Source: CAVSCR01 sp963726575
Lineage (GTDB): Bacteria; Actinomycetota; Actinomycetes; JAHEKZ01
Direction: 5' to 3'
Length of the DNA: 64,000 bases
NCBI GenBank assembly: GCA_963726575.1
Contig: CAVSCR010000007.1
Span: forward strand, 496,001-560,000
Shown: in pieces, positions 8,368 through 17,669 of the stretch
How the letters are laid out: every line of letters begins with the position of its first letter
How positions within the stretch are numbered: position 1 is the first letter of the stretch
The notes under the pieces: generated by a model
The model's database searches: none
What the model saw: only the letters and a program-made list of their open reading frames with translations
What the model was told of the DNA's origin: nothing
Position numbers and translations under genes: made by a program

Positions 8368-9962
8368 CAGTGCCGCCACACGCCGAACTCACTGGTGCCG
8401 CTCACGGCGGCGCTGTGCACCGCCGACAGCGCGATCGAGACGACGGTCCGGGTATCGCGCGGGTCGATGATGCCGTCGTCCCAGAGACGTCCAGTGGCGA
8501 ACAGCGCAGTGGATTGGGCGTCCACGTTCGCCTCGACGCTGCGCCGCAGGGCGGCATCGGCGGCCTCGTCGAACGGCTGGCCGGACTGCTCGGCCTTCTG
8601 CCGGTTGACGATGCTCAGCACACCGGCCAGCTGCTTGGGCCCCATGACGGCGATGCGGTGTGACGGCCACGAGAACACGAAACGTGGGTCGTAGGCCCGC
8701 CCGGACATGCCGTAGTTCCCAGCGCCGTAGGACGCGCCGATCATCAGCGTGATGTGCGGCACCTCGGAGTTGGCAACAGCGTTGATGAGCTTCGCGCCGT
8801 CCTTGATGATCCCCGCCTGCTCGTACTTCGTGCCCACCATGAACCCGGTGATGTTCTGCAGGAACAGCAACGGGGTGTCGAAGCGATTGGCGAGCTGGAT
8901 GAACTGCGCTCCCTTGCGCGCCTCCTCGCTGAAGAGGATCCCGTTGTTCGCGAGGATGCCCACGGCGAAGCCGTCCACGTGCGCCCAACCGCACACGAGC
9001 TCACTGCCGTAAGCAGGCTTGAACTCGTCGAACTCACTGTCGTCGACGAGGCGGGCCAGCACCTCGCGCATGTCGAACGGGACCCGGAGGTCTTCCGGTA
9101 CGACGCCGAGCAGCTCGTCGCCGTCGTACCTGGGTGGTCGCGGGAGCTGACCGACCCCAGGACCGTGCTTGCGCCAGCGCAGGCTGCGCACGATCTGACG
9201 GACCAGCCGCAACGCATCGGGCTCGTCCTGCGCCAGGTAGTCGGCCAGACCCGACACCGTGGCATGCATCTGAGCTCCCCCGAGCTCCTCGTCGTCGGCG
9301 TCCTCATCGATCGCCATCTTCACCAGCGGCGGCCCACCCAGGTACACCCTCGCGGCGTCCCGCTGCAGCACGGTGTGGTCGGAAAGGCCGGGCAGATAGG
9401 CGCCCCCTGCCGTCGACGGTCCGAACACGGCGGTGATCGTGGGGACGCCGGCGCGCGACAGCTGCGCGAGGTTCTTGAACACCTCCCCGCCGGGCACGAA
9501 GACGTCGGCCTGGCGGGTGAGATCAGCACCGGCCGACTCGGTCAGGTTGACCAGCGGGAGCCGGTTCTCACCGGAGATGGTCATGGCCCGCAGCATCTTC
9601 GCGACGCTGGTGGGCGACTGCGCCCCGCCCTTGACGGTGGCGTCGTTGCCACCGATCACGCACTCGACGCCCTCGATCACACCGATGCCGGTGACCACCC
9701 CGCCACCGAGTGGGTCGTCGGTGCCCCAGCCGGCCAGCGGCGACAGCTCGAGGAAGGCGCTGTCCTGGTCGACCAGCGCGTCGATGCGCTCGCGCACCAA
9801 CTGCTTGCCGCGGGCGCGGTGACGCTCGACCTTGGCCGGCCCTCCACCGGCCACCACCGTGGCCTGCGCGTCACGAACCTCCTCGAGGGCCGCCAGCATC
9901 GCGGCACGGCGGGCCCGCACCTGCGGATCGGTGGCGTCGAGACGGCTGGCCAGGGTCGGCAC
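8367..9962 (-). CDS. Acyl-CoA carboxylase carboxyltransferase (beta) subunit
   Basis: This 531-residue carboxyltransferase moves CO2 from biotin to an acyl-CoA. Crotonase-like oxyanion motifs are visible in both halves: GPSTAGGAYLPGLS near residue 185 and GASYGAGNYGMSGRAY near 420. The N-terminal part resembles methylcrotonyl-CoA carboxylase beta chains (GGGVVTGIGVIEGVECVIGGNDATVKGG, split by family variation). It is the first gene of the operon. The GTG start at 9962 lies 7 bases after a TACTGT hexamer, so the message is probably leaderless; the start codon overlaps the edge of the operator-like palindrome. Confidence 0.9.
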   Translation of the reverse strand: MPTLASRLDATDPQVRARRAAMLAALEEVRDAQATVVAGGGPAKVERHRARGKQLVRERIDALVDQDSAFLELSPLAGWGTDDPLGGGVVTGIGVIEGVECVIGGNDATVKGGAQSPTSVAKMLRAMTISGENRLPLVNLTESAGADLTRQADVFVPGGEVFKNLAQLSRAGVPTITAVFGPSTAGGAYLPGLSDHTVLQRDAARVYLGGPPLVKMAIDEDADDEELGGAQMHATVSGLADYLAQDEPDALRLVRQIVRSLRWRKHGPGVGQLPRPPRYDGDELLGVVPEDLRVPFDMREVLARLVDDSEFDEFKPAYGSELVCGWAHVDGFAVGILANNGILFSEEARKGAQFIQLANRFDTPLLFLQNITGFMVGTKYEQAGIIKDGAKLINAVANSEVPHITLMIGASYGAGNYGMSGRAYDPRFVFSWPSHRIAVMGPKQLAGVLSIVNRQKAEQSGQPFDEAADAALRRSVEANVDAQSTALFATGRLWDDGIIDPRDTRTVVSIALSAVHSAAVSGTSEFGVWRH

Positions 9963-9987
9963 GAACTTGACAGTAGCGTCAAGTTCG
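9962..9987. promoter_or_regulatory. Perfect inverted repeat, probable TetR operator over a leaderless promoter
   Basis: Arms CGAACTTGAC (9962-9971) and GTCAAGTTCG (9978-9987) are exact reverse complements separated by 6 bases. On the minus strand the centre contains TACTGT (9970-9975), a TANNNT -10 element ending 7 bases before the GTG of the carboxyltransferase gene. A protein bound here would cover the -10 and the transcription start. The size is typical of TetR-family operators and the operon encodes a TetR regulator, so autoregulation is likely. It may also affect the divergent quinone oxidoreductase gene 55 bases away. Confidence 0.75.
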
Positions 9988-10029
9988 ACACCACGTCGAG
10001 CGCCCGGTCGGGTGGGCGGCGCTGCCGCC

Positions 10030-10035
10030 TAGGGT
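10030..10035 (+). promoter_or_regulatory. -10 element TAGGGT of a leaderless promoter
   Basis: TAGGGT ends 6 bases before the GTG of the quinone oxidoreductase gene, placing the transcription start at the start codon. No convincing -35 is seen. Confidence 0.55.
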
Positions 10036-10041
10036 CGGCTG

Positions 10042-11052
10042 GTGCTCGCCTACCGCATCCCCACCCCCGGTGGCCCCGATGCCCTCGTGCTGTCGGAGGT
10101 GCCCGAGCCACAGGCCGGACCCGACGAGGTGCTGATCGACGTCGCCGGCATCGGCCTCAACCGGGCCGACCTGCTGCAGCGCCAGGGCCACTACGACCCG
10201 CCGCCGGGGACCTCTCCCTATCCGGGCCTGGAGGTGTCGGGACTCATCGCCGGCGTGGGCGCCGACGTGACCGGCTGGTCGCTCGGCGACGAGGTCGTGG
10301 CGCTGCTCACCGGCGGTGGCTACGCGCAACGAGTCGCCGTGCCTGCGGCTCAGGTGCTCCCGTTGCCGCGCGGTATCGACCTCGTCGCTGCGGCCGCCCT
10401 TCCGGAGGCGACCTGCACCGTCTGGTCGAACGTGTTCATGGTGGCGGGCCTGCGCCCCGAGGAGACGTTGCTCGTGCACGGAGGTGGCTCCGGGATCGGG
10501 ACCATGGCCAGTCAGCTGGCGCACGCGGTGGGAGCTCGGGTCCTGGTGACGGTCGGCTCCGACCGCAAGGGTGACGCGTGTCTGGCTCTCGGTGCCGACC
10601 ACGCCATCAACTACCGCGACACCGACTTCGTCGAGGAGGTCGCCCGGCTCACCGACGGTCACGGTGCAGACGTCGTGCTCGATGTGATCGGCGCCGCCTA
10701 CCTCGACAAGAACGTCCGCGCGCTCGCCAGCGAGGGACGACTGGTGGTGATCGGGATGCAGGGAGGAGTCCGAGGAGAGCTCGACCTCGGCGCCTTGATG
10801 GCAAAGCGCGCGGCGGTGGTGGCCACCACGCTGCGCGCCCGCCCACCCCGGGAGAAGGCCGCCATCGTGGCCGCCGTCCGCGAGCACGTGTGGCCGTTGA
10901 TCGAGCAGGGCACGGTACGTCCCGTGGTCGACCAGGTGCTCCCGTTCGACGCGGCGGCGCGAGCCCACGAAGCCATGGCAGATGGCAAACACATCGGCAA
11001 GATCCTCTTGGCCGTCCCGGGAGCCACTGACAACGGGGACCCGACCTCATAG
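10042..11052 (+). CDS. NAD(P)H:quinone oxidoreductase (zinc-free MDR family)
   Basis: This 336-residue medium-chain reductase without zinc ligands resembles quinone oxidoreductase/PIG3 proteins. Visible are NRADLLQRQGHYDPPPG near residue 48, GLEVSGLIAGVG near 68 and the NADPH-binding HGGGSGIGTMASQLA near 147. The GTG start has a TAGGGT hexamer 6 bases upstream. It is divergent from the acyl-CoA carboxylase operon and ends 9 bases before the cyclase-like gene. Physiological substrate is unknown; one-electron-avoiding quinone reduction is the family's usual activity. Confidence 0.9.
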   Translation: MLAYRIPTPGGPDALVLSEVPEPQAGPDEVLIDVAGIGLNRADLLQRQGHYDPPPGTSPYPGLEVSGLIAGVGADVTGWSLGDEVVALLTGGGYAQRVAVPAAQVLPLPRGIDLVAAAALPEATCTVWSNVFMVAGLRPEETLLVHGGGSGIGTMASQLAHAVGARVLVTVGSDRKGDACLALGADHAINYRDTDFVEEVARLTDGHGADVVLDVIGAAYLDKNVRALASEGRLVVIGMQGGVRGELDLGALMAKRAAVVATTLRARPPREKAAIVAAVREHVWPLIEQGTVRPVVDQVLPFDAAARAHEAMADGKHIGKILLAVPGATDNGDPTS

Positions 11053-11055
11053 TCT
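11050..11055 (+). promoter_or_regulatory. -10 element TAGTCT overlapping the preceding stop codon
   Basis: TAGTCT begins with the TAG stop of the quinone oxidoreductase gene and ends 6 bases before the GTG of the cyclase-like gene. The same spacing recurs at many starts in this window, so a leaderless transcript is likely. Confidence 0.55.
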
Positions 11056-11061
11056 CCGCGG

Positions 11062-14000
11062 GTGATCGCCTGCCCGGCGTGCGGTACCCAGAACCCTGAG
11101 GGCTTCGTCTTCTGTGGTCGATGCGCGACGCCGCTGACGGGCAAGTCGGCATCGGTCCGCGAAGAGCGGAAGGTGGTCACGGCCCTGTTCTGCGACCTTG
11201 TCGACTTCACCTCGACCTCTGAGTCCGTCGACCCCGAAGACGTCGACGCAATGCTCGCCGCGTATTTCGCCATGGCACAGGCGCGGATCGAGACCCACGG
11301 CGGAATCGTCGAGAAGTTCATCGGCGATGCCGTCGTCGGCATCTTCGGCGTTCCAGCCGCGCACGAGGACGATCCGGAGCGCGCTGTGCGTGCGGCACTG
11401 CGCATCGTCGAGGACGCCGAAAGCATGACGTCGGTGAACGACGCGCCGCTTCGCCTGCGGATCGGCGTCAACACCGGCGAGACGTTGGTGCGGCTGGGAG
11501 TTGTACCCGGCTCGGGTGACGGGTTCATCACCGGTGACGCGATCAACACCGCGTCTCGTATCCAGACGGTCGCACCTGACATGGGCGTTGCCGTCGGGCC
11601 GAGCACATTCGAGATCACCAAGTCGGTGTTCGACTACGCCGAGCTGCCGACCGCGACCTTGAAGGGCAAGTCAGTGCCCGTCGCGGTGTTTCACGCAAAG
11701 TCGCCACTCGCGCGCTTCGGCGCGGATGTGACCCGCAGCCACGACACACCGTTCGTCGGCCGGGAGGTGGACCTGGCCCTGCTGAAGGGGTTGTTCGACA
11801 AGACGGTCGCGTCGGCTGCCCCCCAGCTCGTGACCGTCGTCGGCGAACCCGGACTCGGTAAGAGCAGGTTGGTGGCGGAGTTCTTTCGACACATCGACCG
11901 ACTGCCGCAGCTCATCACGTGGCGACAAGGCAGCTGTCCGCCGTACGGAGAAGGAATCACCTTCTGGGCGTTGGGCGAGATCCTCAAGGCACACGCTGGG
12001 ATTCTCGAGTCGGACTCACCAGAGGTTGCCTCCGCGAAGCTCGACGCCGTGCTCCCCGAGGACGGGGAGCGTGCCTGGTTTCGGCAACGGCTGCTGCCGC
12101 TGCTCGGAATCGAAGCGACGTCGACAGCCGAGCGAGAGGAGCTCTACACGGCGTGGCGGCGGTTCCTGGAGCACATCGCTGAAGCCGACCCCACAGTGCT
12201 CGTGTTCGAGGACCTGCATTGGGCCGACCCCGCGATGCTGGACTTCATCGAGCATCTGGCCGACCGGGCCGGAGGCGTGCCCCTGCTGATCATCGGGACA
12301 AGCGCGTCCAGAGCTGTTCGAGAAGCACCCCGACTACGCGCGCGGCCTACGCAACTCCACACCCATCAACCTGGGTCCACTGTCGGAGCAGGAGACCGCA
12401 CGCCTCGTGTCGGCCCTGCTGGACAGCGCAGTCATACCGGCCGATCTGCAGGCGCCGCTGCTGGAACGGGCAGGCGGCAACCCGCTCTACGCCGAGGAAT
12501 ACGTGCGGCTGCTCAAGGACAAGAACCTGTTGACTCGCAACGGCGCCACTTGGCAGCTCGTCGAAGGAGCCGACATCCCCTTCCCCGACTCCGTGCAGGC
12601 GCTGATCGCGGCGCGGATCGACACGTTGTCGCCCGCACGCAAGGCCATGCTGGCGGACGCAGCCGTGGTCGGAAAGTCCTTCTGGGTCGGCGCCGTCGCG
12701 GCGATGGGGGACGTGCCGGAGGACGACGTGGCCGAGGCCATGCGGGAACTGACCCGCAAGGAGCTCGTCAGACCGGTGCGTCACTCCAGCATGGAGGGCC
12801 AGGCGGAGCTCGCCTTCTGGCACGTGGTCGCCCGCGATGTCGCCTACGGTCAACTTCCGCGCGCGGTTCGAGCGGCTCGCCACGTGGCAGCGGCGGCGTG
12901 GATCGAGTCGCACTCAGGTGGACGAGCGGAGGACTCCGCCGATGTCCTCGCCTACCACTACGCCACCGCGGTGGATCTGACCCAAGCCGCCGGTGAGCTC
13001 GACCAGGTGGCGACGCTCCAGGCCTCCGCCCTGCGCTTCTTGACCCTCGCCGGCGAGCGTGCCCTCGGCCTTGACACCACCGCCGCGCTCTCGAACTTTC
13101 AGCGAGCGTTGGACCTCACTGCACCCGCAGACCCGGCGCGTCCTAGTGCACTCGCCAAGTTCGGTGAGGCTGCGCTGCACGCCGGCCGTCTCGCTGAGGC
13201 GCAGCGAACCTTGGAGCAGGCGGAGGAGGCGTATCGGGCACGCGCCGATGTGCTGGCGCAAGCCCGCTGCCTGGTCCTCCTCTCACACGTGATGCACCGG
13301 CTAGGCGACAGTCGATGGGCAGAGCCTCCCGGCGAGAGCGGTGGAGCTGCTCGAGCCGCTGCCGCCGGGCCCAGCGATCATCGACGCCTACAGTGAGATC
13401 GCTCGACGCGACACGCTGCAGGCCAGGAACGAGTCGGCCATCAGCTACGCGAACCTGGCGCTCGACCTGGCCGTTCGACCTCGGGCACGACCAGCCGGCT
13501 CGGGCGCTCGGTTACCGGGGTGGCGCACGGGCGAGCCTCGGGGACGCAGAAGGACTCGACGACCTCCAGGAAGCGATCGTGTGGGCCACCGATGCGGGCC
13601 AGGGACGTGAAGTCGCGGTGCTCCACAACAACCTGGCTCTGGCGGTCTGGAAGTTCCACGGGTCTCGTGCCTCGCTCGAGGTCGCCGAAGCCGGTATCGC
13701 ACTTCGCCACGGGCGCGAGGATTGGCCGAGATGTCCGAAGCGCTCGATAGCCATGACGGTCGACCTGCTCAACGAGGTCGGCCGGGCCAGCGAGGCTCTC
13801 CTGGTGGCAGCAGAACTTGCACCGCGCCTGGAAGCCAGCGGTTCTGTCTTCAGACCTGATAGGCGTGCGCCCGATTCAAGTAGTGGATTCTGGTGACGCA
13901 AGGCCGAGCGGCTGACGCGGCTCAGCTCTTGGACTGGATCGAGTCGACCTCGCGGATCACCGGCGATCCCGAAGACGTCGTGGTGGGCCTCGGGTCTGTT

Positions 14001-14511
14001 GCGCTGGCTCGAGCCGCCCTCGGGCAGGCGGCCACGGCTGCGGCCTTGTTGCGCGAGGTCGTCGAACGTGCCGACGACTGGCGACAGCGCCAACTTCGTC
14101 ACCTGGCTCCCCACGCTGGTGCGGACGGCGCTGGCAGTCGGCGAGCCCCGGCTCGCCGCTCAGCTCACGGACGCCGTAGTACCCCGCTATCCCAGTGCCG
14201 AGCGGGCGCTCGTTGCTGCGCAGGCTGCGCTCGATGAAGCTCGCCAAGATCTTCCCGCGGCGTCGGCCGGCTACGCCCAGGCAGCGGCCGGGTGGGCCGA
14301 ATTCGGCTCTCGTGCCGGAGGAGGGGTTTGCCCTGCTCGGGCAGGGCCGCTGCCTCGTTGCGCTCGCGTCGAACTGACGAAGCGATCCCGAGTCCTCGGG
14401 CGCGCACAGGACATCTTCGATCGCCTAGGGGCTCGTCCGGCCCTGGCCGAGACCGACGCACTGCTCGCGCATCGCTCTGCGACGCGTGGCGAAGCAGAGA
14501 CCGCGACGTAG
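11062..14511 (+). pseudogene. Class III adenylate cyclase-AAA ATPase-TPR protein, multiply frameshifted
   Basis: The intact ancestor would be about 1150 aa. The first 413 codons are clean. They hold a zinc ribbon (CPACG..CGRC), a class III cyclase domain with metal-binding aspartates in ALFCDLVDFT and KFIGDAVVGIFG and INTASRI downstream, then an AAA-type NTPase with P-loop GEPGLGKS and Walker B VLVFEDLHWAD. At 12301 an extra A shifts the frame. The homologous protein then continues through 12302-13330 (PDYARGLRN onward), and further shifts occur near 13330, 13470, 13870, 14085, 14310, 14365 and 14390 before the last frame ends at 14511. The downstream frames still read as plausible TPR-rich sequence. 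A truncated product ending at 12996 could retain cyclase activity. Either real decay or local sequencing error would explain it. Confidence 0.85.
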
Positions 14512-14519
14512 CCGACGTC

Positions 14520-14525
14520 TACCCT
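14520..14525 (+). promoter_or_regulatory. -10 element TACCCT
   Basis: TACCCT ends 7 bases before the ATG at 14533, which favours that ATG over the GTG at 14527 and implies a leaderless message for the amidotransferase gene. Confidence 0.5.
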
Positions 14526-14532
14526 GGTGTCC

Positions 14533-15241
14533 ATGCGCGCACTGGTGATCGCCAACATCGGCGACGACGACTCCGGCTACGTGGGTGAGCGTCTGGTGGA
14601 GCGCGGCTACGAACTCGTGATCGCTTACCGCGATGAAGCCGGCGCCCTCCCGGACAACCTGGACGGCTACGACCTGGTGTTGCTGCTCGGCTCCGACTGG
14701 TCGACGTACTGGGAGCACAAGGCCGACCTCGTCGAACGGGAGTCGGGGCTGGTGCGTGAGGCCGCGGTCCGTGATCTTGCGGTGCTGGGCATCTGTTACG
14801 GCGGGCAGTTGCTCTCCCACGCACTCGGCGGCCGCGTGGAGCTGGCCGATCGCACCGAGATCGGCTGGTTCGACCTGACGACGAGCGACCCGGACCTTGC
14901 CCCCGTCGGCCCGTGGTTCGAGTTCCACATCGACCGGTTCACCCCACCGCCGGGTGCGGAGGTCCTGGCCAGCACCGACGCCGGGACCACAGGCGTTCCG
15001 GATCGGACGGATGCTCGGCTGGCAGTTCCATCCAGAGGTGACACCGCAGATCGTGCGCCGGTGGGGCGACGGCTCACGCGACCAGGCCGACCGTGCTGGT
15101 GTCTCACTCGAGGAGGTGTACGCAGCAACCGACGCACTCGCGCCGGCAGCGCGGCTGCGGACTCACGCGCTGGTCGACGCGTTCCTCGACAAGGTCGCAT
15201 CGTCGCCCTTGAGCGCCAGCGTCAACAGCCACGAGTCGTAG
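14533..15241 (+). pseudogene. Type 1 glutamine amidotransferase (GMP synthase-like), single frameshift
   Basis: The N-terminal frame shows the class I nucleophile motif LGICYGGQLLSHALGG, with the active cysteine near residue 87. The catalytic His-Glu pair (GWQFHPEVTP) is only found in the next frame, after an extra A at about 14986. Removing that base joins ASTDAG directly to PQAFRIGRM and restores a 235-residue protein. The repaired gene ends at 15241, overlapping the 3' end of the convergent GNAT gene by 79 bases. It could be a sequencing artefact like those in the adjoining gene; if real, the protein lacks two of its catalytic triad residues. Confidence 0.82.
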
Positions 15242-16185
15242 GTGACCACCGGTCGCATGCCGACCGACTCGTACAACTTCGTCGCCCCGGCCTCGTTCTG
15301 CGAGTCCACGACCAACATGACGTGCGCTCGCCCGCGCCGCGCATACTCCGCGAACGACGTCAGCAGGAGCGCGCGCGCGATGCCGCGCCCGCGAGCCGAC
15401 TCCTTGACCCCGAGCGTGCGCACGTAGCCGGCGTCGTCGTCACGTCGACTGTCGTTGGCCAGCAGCATGCCCAGCGGCTCGGTGTCGGACTCGGCGACCC
15501 ACCACGCCGTGGGGTCGAAGCCGGCGGCGCTGAACCAGCTGTCGCGGAACTGCTCGAGCGTCATGGGCAGATGCCCGAACTCGCCTTTCATCACGTCGTC
15601 ACGCATCTCCTGCGCCAGTCGCAGGTCGTCGTCCGTTGTCGGATCGAGGTGACGAATCGTCACACCAGCCGGTGGCGTCGGGTCGTCGTGAGACAACCTG
15701 TCGAGGTCGATGTTCATCCGCAGGTAGACCCGTACGTGGCGAAAGCCGGCCTCGGCGTAGATCCGCTGCAGGCGTTCGCCGCGGTAGGCCCCGGCGTCGA
15801 TCTCGACGACGTCGCGGTCCCGAGCGACACCGAGCGTCACGAGGCGACGCACGCCGTGGTCCACCAGCCGCCGTGCGATCGGTTCGAACTCGTCGTCTGA
15901 GACATCGGGATGCACGTAGACGTCCACGTTGCCGCGCTCGTCGTGGTTGTCGAACGCCGACCCCCAGGCCACCGTCTGGTCCTGCTCGTCGAGAACCAGG
16001 AGCCCGTCCAGCTCCAGGTCGGTACGCGGTCCGGCCAGGTACGACATGACCTCGTCCAGCGTGGTGTCGTCGGTGCCGATGCTGGCTCGACCCAGCGCGG
16101 CCATGAGCTCGCGCACCTGCTCCGCGTCGTCCAACCGCGCCGGTCGAGCGCGGTAGCCGGCTGGGAGAGCAGGACGGTCGAGCAC
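15163..16185 (-). CDS. Tandem-GNAT acetyltransferase (mycothiol synthase-like architecture)
   Basis: This 340-residue protein has two GNAT halves. The C-terminal half is canonical: TLGVKESARGRGIARALLL near residue 265 is the acetyl-CoA loop, followed by VDSQNEAGATKLYESVGM. The N-terminal half is degenerate. Two-domain GNATs of this size include mycothiol synthase, but I see no specific evidence for that activity. The GTG start is preceded by a G-rich stretch that may act as a ribosome site. Its 3' end overlaps that of the convergent amidotransferase gene. Confidence 0.85.
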   Translation of the reverse strand: MLDRPALPAGYRARPARLDDAEQVRELMAALGRASIGTDDTTLDEVMSYLAGPRTDLELDGLLVLDEQDQTVAWGSAFDNHDERGNVDVYVHPDVSDDEFEPIARRLVDHGVRRLVTLGVARDRDVVEIDAGAYRGERLQRIYAEAGFRHVRVYLRMNIDLDRLSHDDPTPPAGVTIRHLDPTTDDDLRLAQEMRDDVMKGEFGHLPMTLEQFRDSWFSAAGFDPTAWWVAESDTEPLGMLLANDSRRDDDAGYVRTLGVKESARGRGIARALLLTSFAEYARRGRAHVMLVVDSQNEAGATKLYESVGMRPVVTYDSWLLTLALKGDDATLSRNASTSA

Positions 16186-16247
16186 GATCCCCCACCCTCA
16201 CCGACACCGGCGGGGGCGTCCAGCGAATTGTGCGGAAGGATGGGGTC

Positions 16248-16805
16248 ATGACGCAGTCGCCTGAGGTGCCCGAGCCCATGGAGGCCCGCCGCCTGATCGT
16301 GGGACCCGACGGCGCGCCGGTGGCGCCGCACGAGGCGCCGACCGACGAGGCCGTCCAGCTCACCGAGCTGGTCGAGCAGCCGGACAAGGTCATGCGGATC
16401 GGCACGATGATCAAGCAGCTGCTGGACGAGGTGCGGGCCGCGCCGCTGGACGAGGCCGGACGCGCCCGGCTCAGCGAGATCCACCGGCGCTCGATCAAGG
16501 AGCTCGAGTCGGGACTGGCCCCCGAGCTCGTGGCCGAGCTGGAGCGGCTGAGCCTGCCGTTCGACGAGGGCATCGTGCCCTCCGAAGCCGAGCTGCGCAT
16601 CGCCCAGGCCCAGCTCGTCGGGTGGCTCGAGGGGCTGTTCCACGGGATCCAGACGGCGCTGTTCGCCCAGCAGATGGCCGCGCGCGCCCAGTTGGAGGAG
16701 ATGCGCCGCCGAGCGCTCCCGCCGGGCAGCCTCGCCATCGGCCCGGACGGCAACCCGATGCAGGTCCCCACGGCGGCGCCGGACTCCGGCGGTCCCTACC
16801 TCTGA
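16248..16805 (+). CDS. bpa: Bacterial proteasome activator
   Basis: This 185-residue protein matches Bpa (DUF2587), an ATP-independent ring that docks on the 20S proteasome and opens its gate for unfolded substrates. The helical core includes RIGTMIKQLLDEVRAAPLDE and HRRSIKELESGLAPELVAEL. The acidic/proline-rich N-terminus is expected to be disordered. The last residues, GGPYL, correspond to the C-terminal GQYL-type docking motif of the mycobacterial protein. The ATG at 16248 follows GGAAGGATGGGG; an in-frame GTG 18 bases upstream is less likely. The gene implies that this organism has a 20S proteasome elsewhere. Confidence 0.93.
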   Translation: MTQSPEVPEPMEARRLIVGPDGAPVAPHEAPTDEAVQLTELVEQPDKVMRIGTMIKQLLDEVRAAPLDEAGRARLSEIHRRSIKELESGLAPELVAELERLSLPFDEGIVPSEAELRIAQAQLVGWLEGLFHGIQTALFAQQMAARAQLEEMRRRALPPGSLAIGPDGNPMQVPTAAPDSGGPYL

Positions 16806-16856
16806 GCTGCGCAGGCCCTGAGCCAGCGCCGCGATGCCAGCAGCCAGGTGCGGGAG

Positions 16857-17669
16857 TCAGCCCCGCAACAGCGCCTCGATGACCTGGGCCACCCCGTCCT
16901 CGGAAACCGACGCTGCAACGTGAGGCGCCGCTGCCACGGCCTCCGGATGCGCTCCCGCCATCGCGAAGCCCCACCCGGCCCACTGCAACATCGGCACATC
17001 GTTTGGCATGTCGCCGAACGCGAGCACCTGTGTGGATTCGATTCCCCATTCGCAGGCGAGGCGCGCCAATGTGGTTGCCTTGCTCACTCCTGGCGCACAC
17101 ACCTCGAGCAGGCCGTCGTTGCTGGAATGCGTGGGTTCGGCAAGGTCGGTCAGCGCAGCGCGCGCCAGCGACAGCATCTCGTCGCTGGGCATGGTGTCGT
17201 GGCGCACGAGCAGCTTGGTCACCGGCCGGTCGATCAACTCCTCGATCGGCGCAACGATCGGGTCCCCAACGTCCCAGCGTGGGTGGTAGTTGTGGTCGTG
17301 CCCGAACCCCTTGAGGTACTCCACGGCGAACCCGGCCTCGGGCATCACCGCCCGCAGCCGCGCGACGACTTCGACGGTCAGGTCGGGAACCAACGGGAAC
17401 CACTCCCGCAGCTTCTCGGCGTGCAGGTCGTAGACCACTGCACCGTTGGCACAGATCGCAACGCCCCGGTGTCCGGTGGCCTCGACGATCGGGCCCATCC
17501 ACCGCACCGGGCGGCCGGTCACGAGCACGAGCCGACGACCGGACTGCTCGACGTCGGCCAGGGCACGCACCGTTCGCTCACTGATCGTGCCGTCGGGCCG
17601 CACGATGGTGCCGTCGAGGTCGGTGGCGACGAGCCGGATCGCGCCCGGATCAAGCGGGGACGCGATCAG
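16857..17669 (-). CDS. HAD superfamily Cof-type phosphatase
   Basis: This is a HAD hydrolase with a C2 cap. Motif I (VATDLDGTI) is encoded at about 17606-17630, upstream of the first ordinary start codon (GTG 17603), so the true protein must begin earlier. Motif II is LVTGRP, the lysine motif III is in the GVSKATTL region, and motif IV is FGDMPNDVPML. In frame, only a CTG at 17669 precedes the motif before a TGA. Alternatively, one extra T near 17652 hides a GTG start at 17676. It follows serS on the same strand, about 50 bases downstream. Substrate is unknown; sugar phosphates are common for the family. Confidence 0.8.
   Translation of the reverse strand: MIASPLDPGAIRLVATDLDGTIVRPDGTISERTVRALADVEQSGRRLVLVTGRPVRWMGPIVEATGHRGVAICANGAVVYDLHAEKLREWFPLVPDLTVEVVARLRAVMPEAGFAVEYLKGFGHDHNYHPRWDVGDPIVAPIEELIDRPVTKLLVRHDTMPSDEMLSLARAALTDLAEPTHSSNDGLLEVCAPGVSKATTLARLACEWGIESTQVLAFGDMPNDVPMLQWAGWGFAMAGAHPEAVAAAPHVAASVSEDGVAQVIEALLRG

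Noticed and set aside
8754..10574. Long plus-strand open frame (606 codons) opposite the carboxyltransferase gene
   Set aside because: It is antisense to clear family motifs, has no domain, and reflects the open antisense frames usual in high-GC DNA.
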